Shown: positions 1-12,883 of the stretch, in pieces | Numbering within the stretch: position 1 is the stretch's first letter | Layout of the letters: each line of letters starts with the position of its first letter | Source of the DNA: Pyrrhosoma nymphula | Lineage: Eukaryota; Arthropoda; Insecta; Odonata; Coenagrionidae | Direction: 5' to 3' | Assembly (NCBI GenBank): GCA_963573305.1 | Contig: OY754339.1 | Location: 12,137,941 to 12,201,940 of the forward strand | Length of the DNA: 64,000 nt | The notes under the pieces: model-generated | Told to the model about the DNA's origin: nothing | Seen by the model: the letters and a program-made list of their open reading frames with translations, nothing else | The model's database searches: none | Translations under genes and position numbers: made by a program

Positions 1-273
1 TGACTGGGCAATGTAGTCACTGACATGGCACGTCCAAGTACAAACACCATTTCTGCCCAGGTGGGAGAGGGAGAAAGAAATATGTGACAGGCAATGGGTG
101 AAGTGAGTGGAAGGAAAATTAGTGGTTGGAGAGGAATGGCGACTCAGAGGACTGGGAAGCTGGTACGACGAGCGAAAAAAATGCGGGTCAGCACTTCTAG
201 CACATTTTTGGCAAAAAAAACATCTGCATATTCTATTGCATGAATGTGCGGAAAAACCTCATAATTGTGCGGT
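1..273. other. Unassigned flank
   Basis: No gene, repeat or RNA that I recognise. Frames are short and close quickly. The stretch ends at the palindrome beginning at 274. Confidence 0.5.
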
Positions 274-384
274 GTGCTTCACTTGTTAGAGATTGATTTC
301 GGTACGTAAATAGAGACTAACTTGTACAGAAATAGTATGAATCCTTTGTCACGTACCGAAATTAATCTCGAACAACTGAAGCAC
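274..384. repeat. Inverted repeat with 34-bp arms
   Basis: Positions 274-307 are the reverse complement of 351-384 with three mismatches, around a 43-base loop. The inner arm ends read CGGTACGT and ACGTACCG. It lies 13 bases left of a family-A transposon. The outward CCGAAAT in the right arm recalls the GAAAC of the PLE-type palindromes elsewhere in this window, but the CTGANGA box is absent, so membership of that group is uncertain. Confidence 0.75.
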
Positions 385-397
385 GACCCCCATCCTT

Positions 398-760
398 GGG
401 GGGTTATTTTGTAATCTCACATACGTGAAAATACGTCATAAAATGTGGACAATTACGTCATTTTTCGTAGTTCCAATCCGCCACCCTGGCGGCGTGACCA
501 TCTTCGGCTCTCAAACGGTGAACTGCCGGTCTATTTATTCGATTCATCCGCTCTTTCGACTCTTGATCCGTATCTTTCTACTCTTGATCCGTTTCATTTG
601 GCTCCGCATTTCATTAGTTCCATCTCACCTGTCGTAAGGAACGTGAAAGGGAGCCACCATCGGACCTTGGTTGATCGTGAGCTGATCATTAAGAGAGCGA
701 AACGGATCTTCCGCCTTCCCGCAAAGAGTCATTAAAAAGATGAGATTACAAAAAAAACCC
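398..760. mobile_element. Family-A non-autonomous DNA transposon, copy A1
   Basis: The left end reads GGGGGGTTATTTTGTAATCT and the right end mirrors it (GATGAGATTACAAAA...CCC), giving terminal inverted repeats of about 23 bp with small differences. The interior has no transposase frame. It shares with the other copies a CGTCATAAAAT box, a repeated block (TCTTGATCCGT) and a GAGCCACCATCGG box. About 363 bp long, so a MITE-type element depending on enzymes in trans (inference). I found no clear target-site duplication, so the superfamily is open. Confidence 0.85.
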
Positions 761-1713
761 TAGTACCAAAATCTAATTGTTGTGGCCTAGCACTTACGTT
801 ACGACGAAACAGAAAGGATAAAAAGAACTGAACTAGTAAAACATCGGTCTCACTTACACTCAGGTGTGAAAATCATTTAAGAAATCCATGCATCTATATG
901 TGAACACGAAAGATGAATCGGGAAATTGTATGTAAAAAGGCACGATGAGCGGTGCCGCGTCTTTAAAAAGATCTAAAAGACATGAAATAAAAGGTGCCGA
1001 AACAAACCTTCCTTTTTCTCAATGCCGCTTGTTATTATCCGCACAAAAGCGACCTCTCTTGAACGCTTCTCTCGTCGGTTCACTCGACAGACAAACAATA
1101 GCAACGACAAACAATAACAACGACCGGTATCATGGTAGAAAGGGCTGACAATGAGTGGGTGAATATATTACGACTTCCGCGCGATTGTGGGACCAAGGAA
1201 AAGTCGAAATTCTCCGAAAGATCGTTCCCCCTTCCACGTTCTGCCTTCGGAGGGGGGTGGAGAGAAATGGGCAGGGAGGGGGGGGAGTCGGAGACGCAGT
1301 CACGTGATACAACCCCTCCACACGGTGAATCCCACCCCCCTTTCCAGACTTTTATTATTTTTTTTTCGCCGCTACCTCCCCCGCTTCCCCCCCTCCTTGC
1401 AGAAAGATCTCATTCATACCCCCACTCTCTCTCTCTCACCCATAGAGGAGGTATCGCTCCGTATCCCATAGCAGCAGCGGGGGCTCAAACCACGCTAAAG
1501 GCCCTTCAAGAAAGGATTTCACTTCGCAAACACTGCTGCTTCTTTTTAGCATTCCTTTTTCCAAAAATGTTAAGTTTTTGTGGAATAAGCATTTGCTACC
1601 ACGCAAAGCTCACGATGAAAAATTCAAAGCAACGCAGCTTTAGCGGATGTCACCAACTGCAGAAGACAAACAAATGAGTGACATTCACAGCTGGAATGTG
1701 ATCCGTCTCTTGA
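761..1713. other. Unassigned, with a purine/pyrimidine-rich patch
   Basis: Between two family-A copies. Positions about 1240-1440 hold runs of G and then of C/T with a short (TC)n at 1419-1438. A 181-codon frame crosses the patch but is low-complexity Pro/Ser/Gly-rich with no domain, so I do not call it a gene. Confidence 0.5.
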
Positions 1714-2086
1714 GAGGTTATTTTGTAATCTCACTTAAGAGAGAATACGTCATAAAATACGGAAAATTACGTCTTTTGCCGTAGTTCTACTCCGCCACAC
1801 ATGCGGCGTGACTTCGGGTCGGATCTTCGGGTCTCAAGTGGTGATCTGTAGGTCTTTTATTTGACTCACCCGCTCTTTCGACTCTTGATCCGTATCTTTC
1901 GATTCTTGATACGTTTCATTTGGCTCCGCATTTCATTAGTTCCATTTAACATGTCGTAAGGAACGTGAAATGGAGCCACCATCGGACCTTGGCCTTTCGT
2001 GAGCCGATCATTAAGAGAGCGAAACGGATCTCCCGCCATCCCGCAGAAGAGTCATTAAAAAGGTAAGATTACAAAATAACCCCCCT
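1714..2086. mobile_element. Family-A non-autonomous DNA transposon, copy A2
   Basis: Same element as at 398-760 and in the same orientation. The left end is degenerate (GAGGTTATTTTGTAATCTCA), followed by a subterminal TCACTTAAG. The right end GATTACAAAATAACCCCCC is well kept. The interior repeats TTGATCCGT/TTGATACGT blocks and keeps the GAGCCACCATCGG box. It ends 4 bases before element C. Confidence 0.85.
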
Positions 2087-2089
2087 AGT

Positions 2090-2961
2090 GGGGATTGTGT
2101 TTGAACCGATCCAGATAGTTAAGATCACGGGACTAGAAAGTCACGTGGTACAATCACGAAGGGTTCGTGATTTTGATGATGTACTTAAACCACTCGTAAA
2201 AATCTCACGCAGTATTCCCGATCGACATTTTGTCGCGGGAATACCGCGATAGTAAACGAAATGAAAAACATATCAGACACTTTAGCTAGTTAGAGCGAAA
2301 AATCACTTCACCTAGAATTTGAGGAATTTGACCTCATTTTAAAGAAAACAACTCCCATGTTTCCAATGATATCAAAATACTTACCCCTTGCCGAACTAAT
2401 TGTCGAACAATTTGCCTAAAAAAATATAAGCTGTTTTGTATGGGATGTATTACGGCTACGCGCTCCATGGAAAGAATATTAAAAATTAGGAATTTCTAAC
2501 AACTACATTTCGTAAAAAAAACACTAACGGTGTGTAGTTTATATGCTTTCTCAACAGTTTATATAAATTTATCAATTAATCGCCGCATTAATTATAACAG
2601 AATCACCAGAAAAACATCTGTTTTGAAGGCGTTTTCACCGTACGGTGTGAAAAAATTAGTCAAATTAGAGAGCGGGTATAGTTATTTATTTACCATGACT
2701 TTTCTTAATACGTAACTTTATTTTTGTGCCGTTAATATTACAATATTTACTTCATATTTCTTACATACGCTGAAATTAATAAATTAAATTCTAATATGGC
2801 CTACATTATGATTATAGGGAAATATCTCGCTCAAACTACCATAAGTCAACGGAATTCGAATTTTTCAAACTCCTCGAGATCTCCAAACGTTCGTTATTGT
2901 ACCACGTGACTCCTTAGTTACGTGATCGAAATAATCTCGACCGCTTCAAACATAAACCCCC
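2090..2961. mobile_element. Element C: long-inverted-end DNA element
   Basis: The ends form an imperfect inverted repeat of about 70 bp. A perfect 16-bp core AGTCACGTGGTACAAT (2139-2154) mirrors 2896-2911. The outer parts also match (GGGGATTGTGTTTGAAC against TTCAAACATAAACCCC). The left end adds a 9-bp hairpin (2152-2160 with 2164-2172) and a TCGCGG/CCGCGA hairpin (2232-2248). About 870 bp with no credible transposase frame, so non-autonomous if mobile. Confidence 0.7.
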
Positions 2962-2964
2962 TGA

Positions 2965-3035
2965 AGTGGGATTCGAACGCAGATCCCCCAAATACAATGC
3001 CCCGAGGGCTGGGAAGCGATCGCCAGGGAATCTTG
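2965..3035 (-). repeat. tRNA-derived SINE-like remnant
   Basis: Read on the minus strand it contains GTTCGAATCCCA, a good match to the tRNA B box (pol III internal promoter), with a weak A-box region (CTGGCGATCGCTTCCC) about 45 bases upstream. It does not fold into a full cloverleaf. It abuts the right end of element C, so part of it may belong to that element. Confidence 0.45.
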
Positions 3036-4684
3036 ATTGACCAAAAGTACTCGTCGAAGATTTGAGATTTCTGGGCGGGAATCGCCGTGCAAAGGAATGA
3101 TTTAGATACTCAAGAATTGGCGAAGACTGCTCGAAACAGTACTTATAGCTAACGACGTTTCCTCCGCAAAAGAAAACCCTCGTCCACTAACTCTACCTCT
3201 GTAGATCAACTCGCATCTCTGAGATATTCGATGTTCCTAAATACCATTCCTTAATATTTGAGCACTCATTCCTCATATCCTCCTGCAAGCTATGGAATTG
3301 TTTACCTGAGAACGTTAGAACCTCTTCAGCAAATTCGATGAACAAGAGAAATATGACTGTTAATCAGTTATGTAACTTTGGTTAATTTTCTCATGTCAAA
3401 TCGATATGAAAAGTGATTTTATATCTGTGCATTGCATGAGTTGAATGAGATCCGTCATGCTCCGTCGTGTTATCACACTGCTTGATGTTGCGCCTATCAT
3501 TTTATAGTCCATTATGCATAATGTGAAGGTAACACGATTGATTACACCAGTCTTCATTTTGTAACTCTTTTTCAGATGATTTATTAAAAATAGGTGTTCT
3601 TGAATCAATTATTTATGCTGATTCTAAAAATGACTTCCATTTTTTCTACCACGTCAGGTTTTTACACAAAATAAGAATTATTATTTCAAGATTTTAACTA
3701 CTGCAAGCACAGTTCTATTAAAATTACTTCGCGATATTGACAATTTTTCTAACAATAATGAATGAAGGATGAATAACACTTCCAAGGTCACACAACAATA
3801 GCAGCAGTTGTACCAACCTAAGTCTCATTAGCTTGTATTGAGAAATATCCCTCGCACAATAATTACCCAATATCCACTGGAACACACTTATCCATATATA
3901 TTAGAAGTTAAATTGGGTCCATTCTGAAAAAAACTGTACGTCATAGAAGAAAACTGAGAACAGTTCTGAAATCAGCATATCAATGAAGTTAGCTATTATC
4001 CCTTACTAGTTTTCAGTCATCTGATATCATGCAGACTAGTGTTTTCTATGCTGCCTGTTTTAATTTCTCAATCCCTAAAGTCTGAACTTAAATCCGTGTA
4101 CTGTTGCGCTGATTTTCGCATGTTATGTATTGTCGTATTGATTGCTTATTGTTGGTTTATATGTGGCGCTCCTTTTAAATGTAATTGGTGTCTGCCTATT
4201 GTTGTCAACATTGACCCCATTTGTTGCGGCATGTAATTATGTAACAATGTTCCAGGGGACTTAAAGTCCCAGAACAATAAAGATTGTTTTCTATTTTCGA
4301 AACAAGAAAAGCGTGAGAACCGATTGATTAATACGAATGACTTTGAAATACGAGCAACATGTTCCCTCGTGAGGAACACCGTGCATGGAACGTAATGGAA
4401 TGCACGCGACCACACTTTTCCACGAGGTTCTTTCTCAACCCACGGCTTTCACACACGGGTTGGGTGCATTCAAAATAGCGCGCCAAATTAAATGGAGGGA
4501 GCGGTAAATCTCCCGAGATCAAGCGCTGAGAATCCAAGTGAGTTATTAGTTTTAATTTAAATAATTTTAACAAAACAAACAATTTTAAATTTCACATATA
4601 TAAGAGCATCTCTTTGATTGGTGATTCCCGCTTTGGTCACTGCATTTGGCTAGTCCTGCGTTACTCTGAATACCCGTAAAGTGT
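3036..4684. other. Unassigned AT-rich sequence
   Basis: No repeat ends or conserved protein recognised. A few frames of 65-89 codons overlap on opposite strands around 4039-4582, none with a domain. Confidence 0.5.
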
Positions 4685-4688
4685 TTAA

Positions 4689-6043
4689 GGTGGCTGGTCT
4701 AAAAAACCAAAGTGAACAGATTTTCTTAAAAATTTCCAAACATGATCCTTTTTGGATATTCTATGGAATATCGAAGCAAAAACGGGGGATCATCGACATA
4801 CTTTTTGCGATATCTCAAATTCTTTTAACATGGAGCCTTATGGCGCTCTCCACTCCAATTGGATAAATTACGCACTTTCTCCATTCCTACTGAACAGATT
4901 TTAACCAAAAACTAATATTTTAAAAATATGTATGCGAGAATTTCAAATGTCGCGCGCGGCTATGTGGTGTAAAGTTGGCAACGTGGCACACGAAAGTACG
5001 GGACATGCTAAAGGTCACGTATAAATGACGAACAGAGATAACTTGGGCGGAATGGACGCTGTTGCCGGATTAAAAACGAAAGATTAAATAATTTATGGGA
5101 ACATATTTTAATACTAGTTCGCATTCGAGTGACAATTGTCCAAATACGCAGAAGAAAGAACTGAGCTTAAGAAGATCTTCGAAAACTGGCCAGTCACACT
5201 GGAAGAGTTTGGAAAAGGACTGGGGAATAAAAAAGCAGCCGAAGCAGTTTCAAACTTCACAAGACCGCGAGAAGGAGAAGGGACGTATAAGAAACCAAGA
5301 CAAGAAAAGAAAAGGAGGAGAGAAGAGAAGAAAAGAAAAAATAAGTGGAAGGAATGGTGAGAATGCTGAGAAGGAGGAAGAAGAAAGAAGACAACTGTGT
5401 GATAGAAATACTAAGAAGAAAATAACAATTGTAAAGCAAGCAAAGACAATCGCAAGACACCTGATGAAGAAATCAAAGGAGAAAACAAAAAAAAATAAAA
5501 AAAAGAATAATACACTTTGTAAAATTAAATGTGATGAAAAACATTGAAACTTGAAGTACACTAGGAAAATATGAACCAATTGTTTAAAAAAAGTAAAATG
5601 TAGAAAATTGGGGGTTTAATAATAGGTACCCCAAATATTATTGTAATTGAAACAATAAAGAGGAACTCCGCTCTACCCTTTCAAGGGAAGACGGAAGTGG
5701 GAGGGAATTGGTGTTTCAATTCCCTCCCTTTTAATAAAAAAAATAATTAAAATAAAATACATCTTCATTAAAATACTTATTTTGAATTCTATGGCCACGG
5801 GTGCGAACTGTTTTCGGAAAATTAATTTTGCAAGAATGACTTAAGAAATGAATCAAGTCTGCATTTAAGCAAATTTTTATGGCATTGTGTAAATTTAAAG
5901 GACAATATTTCAGATTGTACCTAAGACATAAGTCATTCCTACTGAATATGGTATAGCTACGACCTATTATTTAAATTTTAAACGAGCATTAAAATTTAAG
6001 TAACTAAATTTCTCAATGAATAGAGATTACCCGACCAGCCACC
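4689..6043. mobile_element. Element B1: TTAA-flanked non-autonomous DNA transposon
   Basis: Perfect 11-bp terminal inverted repeats GGTGGCTGGTC (4689-4699) and GACCAGCCACC (6033-6043) are each bounded by TTAA (4685-4688 and 6044-6047). TTAA target duplication is the hallmark of piggyBac-type transposases (family knowledge). Inside is a Lys/Glu-rich low-complexity frame (5095-5547, 150 codons) with no DDD transposase features, so the copy is non-autonomous. The same end motif occurs at 14013 and 20040. Confidence 0.75.
5699..5728. other. Perfect 12-bp hairpin
   Basis: GGGAGGGAATTG (5699-5710) is followed by a 6-base loop and its exact complement CAATTCCCTCCC, then by an A/T run. It lies inside element B1. 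Function unknown. Confidence 0.7.
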
Positions 6044-6047
6044 TTAA

Positions 6048-8187
6048 GGGTCTAACTCGGTTATAGTGCGCAATTTTCTTGAAAATAATCTCTTGGGTAA
6101 CTTAGGAACGGACCAACTTCATTTTGATGAGGATTTTTCTCCAATTCTCACCCGGTTGTCGCAAATTGTTACGGATATACCGTCAGAAATCGCAATGGCC
6201 AATTTTTCCATAAATAGCCGCTGATAACTGCTCCATCTGAGGACTTTATGGGAAACTGTCAGCCGAATTAATTTTTTTGACAATAATGGATATAACTATA
6301 GCAAAACAATCATGATTATCGTCAACTGCCGAATTACTGCAACGCAAAAATTTCCGTGAAAAAAATGTCAGCCTGAACGGAGAAGTAAATCAAGGACCTT
6401 TTGACTTGCATTAATGGGCTAATGTGCAGACCACTACGTTACCGGGAATGTTTAAATGGAATGTTAAAAGTGTTTACTGGGAATTAGGCAACAGTAAGTT
6501 AGCTGCAGCGAAAAATGTGTTTAATTAAGTATTGCTTGTTTAATAAAAATTCTGGGACGCACAAGAGAAACTAATATGCATTATACAGATTCAAACATTT
6601 AAATTTTTTGAAAAAATAACGATGGATAAGCAACATCAGTTGTCTAACAGTTGTGAAAAATAGGATCCTGCTTTAAATCCACTGGCAATTGGCAATTGGC
6701 AGTGATAGTAAAATTGATTGAGAGTTTTGTAACTGATATATATTTTTATATATTAAATGTGGCCTTCACAAGCGGCATCCATAACACGTACATAATTATC
6801 ACAAAGGTATAAAGGAGTTTACGATTGAAAATCGCACGTAGGAATTGATTGAGACCCATCTAGCGATATCAAAGGTTTAGCGATTTTCTATCCGTCGTAT
6901 ATCTTCCCGAGAGACAACGGGAAGCACAGGGGCTTAATCCGTAAGAGAGAGAAGGAGTTACTCGGCTGTGTGAATTTCACACACTGCTTAGAAGTTTTCT
7001 AACGTCCCATGCTTGTGAGTTGAAGACTGCGGTTGCTGAGCCAAGTTAAGCACTTAAGGGGATACACGAATTAATTAAGCAAACTCAGACAGTGTTCGAT
7101 GGAAAATCAATCAGTCTTGGAAAACTGCACATGTGTAAATGCTTTAATGAATACACGTGATTGGCCCTTCAGTTACAACGACAGAACACAGCTTTCAGAG
7201 AAAAACAAATATCGCTTGAATTTCACGATGGGCATTAATTCTTCTCACCATTGAATAACTCGTAAAGTACAAGGGAACTTCAAAGAAGCATAACTATAGC
7301 CGAGTCAATGACTGAAGGAACAGCAGAAGACTATGCAAATCATTCGGGGGTCCAGACGAATATGAATGAAGGTGTTTCTCTGGATCAGGGGCTCCATATC
7401 TACCGATGTTTTGAAGAACGACTCGCTGTTCAACTTCATGGCTACAGAAGCCCTTCAGAAGGACGTTTTAGACAAAAAATAGAAGACTTACGTATTGAGG
7501 AGTAGTCTTATTGATATTGCAATGGACTGACTTTCATGAAATTGTAGATATAAGAACAAAAATCCCAAGGCCGAGGCTCACAATTGGAATGATTATACAG
7601 CACTTATACGCGTTTGCAGTCCATATCCAAAGCCTCAGGCTTGAATTTCTTCTCGGGTAAAATTTAAGAGAATTATGTCAGACATTAAAAGAAAATAGTT
7701 GCGATCAAATACATATCGCAGCCACTTTGTCATCACATAGAAAAGTATTTTTTGTGAAAATAAAACATTCTCGAGGATTTTTCAATGGCATCCAGGCGGA
7801 GCACAATCGAGATATCATTTATAGTCCCCTCACTGCGAGGCAACCCATTACTCGCCTAGAAAAAAAGACGAAGAGAGCAGCGCGAACGGTTTTGGTGCTC
7901 ACAGCCTCGGCAGCGGCAGCAGAGGAGTGCTGCCGCTGAGCACAGCTAATCTTCTATAGTGCTGAAGAGTGACACGCTGTGGCGCCGCAATCGTCTCTTC
8001 GATATTTTTTAGCGCTTCAAACATAATGAGAGTCAAACCAAGAGAGTTACTACCACAGAGGAGTGAAATTTCAAAATAATTATGGAACCACATGCGAGAA
8101 AGCCATTGCAGACAATACATTTTTATGCATAAAAAATTTACATAACTATACCCCTAATTTATGATAAATTATATACCACTCATTCTA
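6048..8187. other. Unassigned AT-rich sequence
   Basis: No recognisable element. A 65-codon frame at 7308-7505 has a normal-looking composition, but I see no domain, promoter or splice context to support it. Confidence 0.45.
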
Positions 8188-8752
8188 ATGCCTGTTGCTC
8201 AAGGTAAGATTTTCTATAAAAGAGTGTTATAAAAATTTTAATTGAAAGTTTTATGAACCGTACGTTAAACGTACTTGCTTGCTCACGGTAAAACTATTCA
8301 TAAAACAGAAATGTCCTGCCATCTATGAGACGCTTTGCGAACACGTGAAGTGATAAATGCACTCTCTTTTGGATGACTGTTACGTTAAAAACTATATGTA
8401 TTGTTTATTTATTTACTTTCTGATCGCACTCAACGGTGCTACGGCTCTAACGCATTCTTCTTACAACAAGAAGGATACTGCCTCAACGTTCCATGAACTT
8501 CCAGCCATGTTTGTTTACGTTTTCCTTGTTTGGCGTCCCATGGATACGAGATTATTATCAACGCGATGAGCGGAACGTCTCATTGGTTGTTGCATAAAAC
8601 GGTTTTATGGAAATAGAACCTGTCCTATTCCATAAACCTTTTTGTAAAACTAGGTTTTATAAAACGGTTTTATCGTTAACAAGCTCATTTTTATAAAACT
8701 AGTCCATTTTATAAAACTTTTTACCGAAAATTTTACCGTGAGCAACAGGCAT
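8188..8752. mobile_element. Element D: inverted-end element (about 565 bp)
   Basis: The left end ATGCCTGTTGCTCAAGGTAA mirrors the right end TTTTACCGTGAGCAACAGGCAT. Similarity extends for about 50 bp through ATAAAA-rich sequence. The interior repeats TTTTATAAAAC motifs and has a hairpin around 8602-8637 (TTTATGGAAATAG/CTATTCCATAAA). No transposase frame. The target duplication is not clear. Confidence 0.65.
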
Positions 8753-8773
8753 AAGGAGGAAAAATACTATTAT

Positions 8774-8903
8774 ATCAACATTTTTTGGGTTGTGTCCGCG
8801 TACGTAGTTAAAGATGTATCTAAATTTAGCACCGCGTAAGTTGTTTAAGACGCACATGTTCATCTTGAACAACATACGCGGACGCAACCCGAAAAATGTT
8901 GAT
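8774..8903. repeat. Palindrome with about 29-bp arms
   Basis: 8774-8802 (ATCAACATTTTTTGGGTTGT...) mirrors 8875-8903 with about two mismatches. Weaker complementarity continues inward (GTAGTTAAAGATG against CATCTTGAACAAC). It follows directly after element D. Confidence 0.7.
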
Positions 8904-11900
8904 TCCATCTGATCAACGCTGTGGAAAACTGGATCGAATAGGAAAAATATTCTTATAAAATACTCAACAGTGATTTTTTTCCGGAATTCGTCCCAAACAG
9001 AAATTCAAATAATATTATTAACACGATCAGAATTTTGCATTTTGATTCCAGTCTTTGATCGACTACTAAACGAAGATCCATCGATATGCACACTAACAAA
9101 AATTAAAGTCTGCAAGTGACAAAATTAATTGATTCAATGATTCCTTTTGGTCGTTTCCCAACTTACATTCTTCAGCAATGGCATGGGTTGCTCAAGGAGA
9201 CGCTTTCCATAAAAAATGGCTGAATTTTAGGAAATTTTGGGATATTTTGCAAAAGTCCGCGCAATTTCGAATAAAAAATCAAATTTGATAATAAAAGTAA
9301 AAAAAAGTGTTCAATTTCATTTTTATGACAATGTACTAAAGTTTATTCAATCATTTTTTTTCAGTTAAAATTTAAAAATAAACAAATACTACAAAAGATA
9401 AATATGAATTTTATCTACATGCATTTCTAAAGGAAGGTATAAATAATCCGGAGTCGACCCTGAGACTTTATGCATGCTAAAAATAGCATGTTATCTGCGG
9501 AATGGCAGCGTATAATAATGTACGAAGTTTGAAAGCTGTTCAGCCACTGGTTCTTGAAAAACCGCAGCGTTGTCTTCAAACTTTGTATTTTTATACTTAC
9601 CCACCAATTTATATAATACAGAATGTTTTACATTAAACACACTATCCCATATTTTATTAAAGATACAAGCCTAAATTTCCAACGTTTTTTTTCAACGCTT
9701 AGGTTTTTTTTTCAAGAATCAGAAGTTGAACAAACTTCCAAACTTTGTACATTTTTTAAATGTCGCCACATGGCAGCAATTGGACTTCCGGCAGAAGAGA
9801 GTTTTGAGACATTGTTCTCCCCTCCAAAATCCCTCCTTGGACATGTTTCCCCCTTTGCGGATTTTTCTTCCTGCGGGTCCACTTGCGAATTCGGTTCATC
9901 TTAATTAATATGAAAACACTGATGAAAGGATGTTTCAAAAGGAAAGAGAAGACTTTCGACGAGTTAAGTGAGGCGGCAGAGACAAGACGCAACATGACGT
10001 CACAGCGCGGTGAAACGCGTCGTTCGGCCTCAATAAAAGCACGAAAGAGCGATACATTTCTGATTTCATCTCGTGTACCGACAAATTAATGCAATTCAAT
10101 CGTGAATCAGTAATTTTCACGTACTCATAGCCATGCGGCAAAAGTCACCGAAGAACAAGAACATGTCACAAAAAGTATCATAAAACCAATCATATACGCA
10201 CCGAGGCAATTAAAATTGGCAAATATACGAAGCATCAAATACATTGTGGGATGTAACATGCAGAGTAAATACATTAAGAATGTTTTAAACAAGAAAGATC
10301 TCTTAACATAACAGTGAGACCATTTTTCTACAACAACATCAGACATTGTGAATTACTTGGAAGATACTCATTATATTTTATTCTGAGCAATGGAACTCCA
10401 CAGATACTGTTCAGCGCATTTAGGAAGTTATGTATTCCACAATGTAATAGGAGTTCAAAAATCTTATTTCATGTGGGATAAATTAGTTCACTTGATTTTT
10501 TCTTCAGATTCTTGGCACATTTAGTGCCAAGATCTGAAGCGTGAATAATATATAAAGCATATAAGGAGGGAGTCTTTCGGTAAACATATTTGGGGAAGAT
10601 TGGTATTTCATTTTGCAATATACTTAAAAAAAAAGATACGTTAAAAGATTTTCTCCTTACATAAATGGTAAGCCACACAAGTTAAAGAAGATATGACTGA
10701 TACGTTCGTCTCTTCTTAGGAAAAATATGAACCTGACACGGGTGTTTGATATTAGCCTCAAGAGCTTTGGATTGCGTAACTCAGTACGGTTATAATGTAA
10801 TAATAAGCAATAATCCAGATGAGGTAAATGTTGAACGCCCAAGGAGATTCACTTAAAGTTGCGACTTTGCTAAAGAGTTTAAACGAAAGGACACAGAGTA
10901 TTTTTGAGCCGCTCATTTCTTGAACGAGACATTTGGTTGTGATGTAATAGTCCAAATTTGACCAAAAATACTCAAGAAAAGAGTAACTAAAAAAATTCTT
11001 GTAAAAGCTCACAAAACACCATTAGACAGACAAATTTTAAACGAGTATTTATTGCATAATAATCAAATTATTCAGATAAAAGGAAACTAACAATGGCTAA
11101 CAAAGTTTTTAAATGCAAAATTTCGACACACCACCAGGAGTACCTCTGAGAAACTCCATTCCTACGTACTTAAAAGCCACATACTACTTTGATAGCAAAG
11201 CATATTAATGTCTTAACCAGAAAAAACAAGTGCATATAATTAGTGATCAAGTTTTTTTAGCCTCCGTGAAGTTGGTTTTATTACGCATGCAGACCAACTG
11301 AAGGAGGATATCATTCAAGAGGAGGATAGGAATTAAAATAGAGCAGTCTAGTGAATGTGATTTGGAATGCAAATAAATTTACTCCGCCCGAGATGCTGAG
11401 TAGCGTCCAATTAAACCTCTCGATGGAGGCATTAGTTGCCGCAGGTGAAGCAGTGGAGTACGGCAGCAAAGTGTGAAGTTAGAAAGGCAACTAAGTTAAG
11501 TGTTACATTAACGGAAGTTGAAAAACTGGGCCATGACACTTGTTATTCAGTATCTTTTCCAATGCAAAGGTGAAATAAATAGAATTTAAATACGAAAAGG
11601 AGGGATATGTAGAATGAAGAAATGAATCTGGTCAGAAGTTCTGAAATACAATTGCATAAAAGTTTATAAAAGCTTTCTACCATAGCGTTTTTTGGAAATT
11701 AAAATATTAAAAGTTTGTAGGGATTCTATGATACGAATATCCGATGCAAAAAAATTACAGAATTCGAATAAAAATATCCTTAATGGAACTCTTAGCAACG
11801 CAGAAAGCCTCCGAAAATTGTTAGTTTAAATTGTTAGTTAGTTTAGTTAGTTATTTTTAAAACCAAAAAAATACCACATAGACAATGAAAAGCTCTCTCC

Positions 11901-12883
11901 TAGTATGGACTCGATATTCTGAAGTACGTATCTCAATGTCTGAAGACTCAAGATTAACTATGCCCACATTCTTATTGAGCGAACCTTCGAGAGTTAATGG
12001 ACCAGGAAACTGAGAGAGGAAACCATCACGCTCAGCTATTGCCTTTACAACCACTCGCCAAATCCAAGTTCTGTTCATCGGCCAAGTTCCGTCGCAAACG
12101 TTATTCTGAATGACTCAATAAAAACTTAATTTTATAATTCCTTATTGTAGAACGTCGATTTAGCAAATCTTTAATTGTAAATTAGGTGCGAAGTTCATAA
12201 AATAAAAATAAGATGACTGTCCTAGCAATAGTATGGGCCACATTGGGCGTAGGTTTACCACCAATACGAAACCGGCCTTCGCAACGGGAAGGAGCCCAAG
12301 TTACGCAAACCATTCAAAGGACAAGGACACTCACAGCGACCGGGGTTCTGCGTTTTACTGACCAGGGACAAACACAGGACGCTTTGGGACCACTTAAGAT
12401 CGGCTACCACACCTATAATCCTTGTTTTTTTTATGTTGTAAATGCCCCTGGCTTTTCCACACTACTGTCTGTGATTACGTTACCATTCATTACCCTTGGC
12501 TCACCTCTCCCGCCTCTGAAAATAAACACCCTGTCTGTCTCTATCCGCACCTATTTTCCCTACCGCTGAAATAGAAAAACTGATGGTTCAAGAGAATTTG
12601 ATGACACTTGCCACGATGGTCCGGCAGCTTTCCGGTGCCACGCGTGAAGTTCCGGAATGGCTGGCTGGTCGTTGAGCCGACCGATCGGCCGCAGGGGTCA
12701 TTTGCGCCACACATTGGGAGCAGTTTGGTGGGCTGATATATATAAGTGGGCACTATCGCTTCGATAGGGGAAAATAGGGAGAAAAGCGGTGCAGGTGTCG
12801 GCCAACTCTTTTATAGAATGGCGTCGAGATACCACATCTGCACGCGAAATGGATGTCGAAATTGCAAAAGTAGAATGGGGATC
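8904..12883. other. Unassigned AT-rich sequence
   Basis: About 4 kb with no gene or repeat that I can name. Small items: a CATGCTA/TAGCATG hairpin near 9473-9490, a TGACGTCA (CRE-like) octamer near 9996, and a TATATATAAG box near 12736. The last two may be chance. Confidence 0.45.

Noticed and set aside
1132..1677. 181-codon frame
   Set aside because: Crosses G-rich and C/T-rich tracts; no recognisable domain.
5095..5547. 150-codon Lys/Glu-rich frame
   Set aside because: Purine-rich low complexity inside a TTAA element; no transposase or nuclear-protein motif, and an alternative frame is equally open.
9996..10003. CRE (TGACGTCA) as regulatory site, also near 36840
   Set aside because: Isolated octamers with no gene next to them; chance is enough to explain them.
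12736..12745. TATA box of a host gene
   Set aside because: No reading frame or transcript signal follows; AT-rich sequence makes such boxes common.
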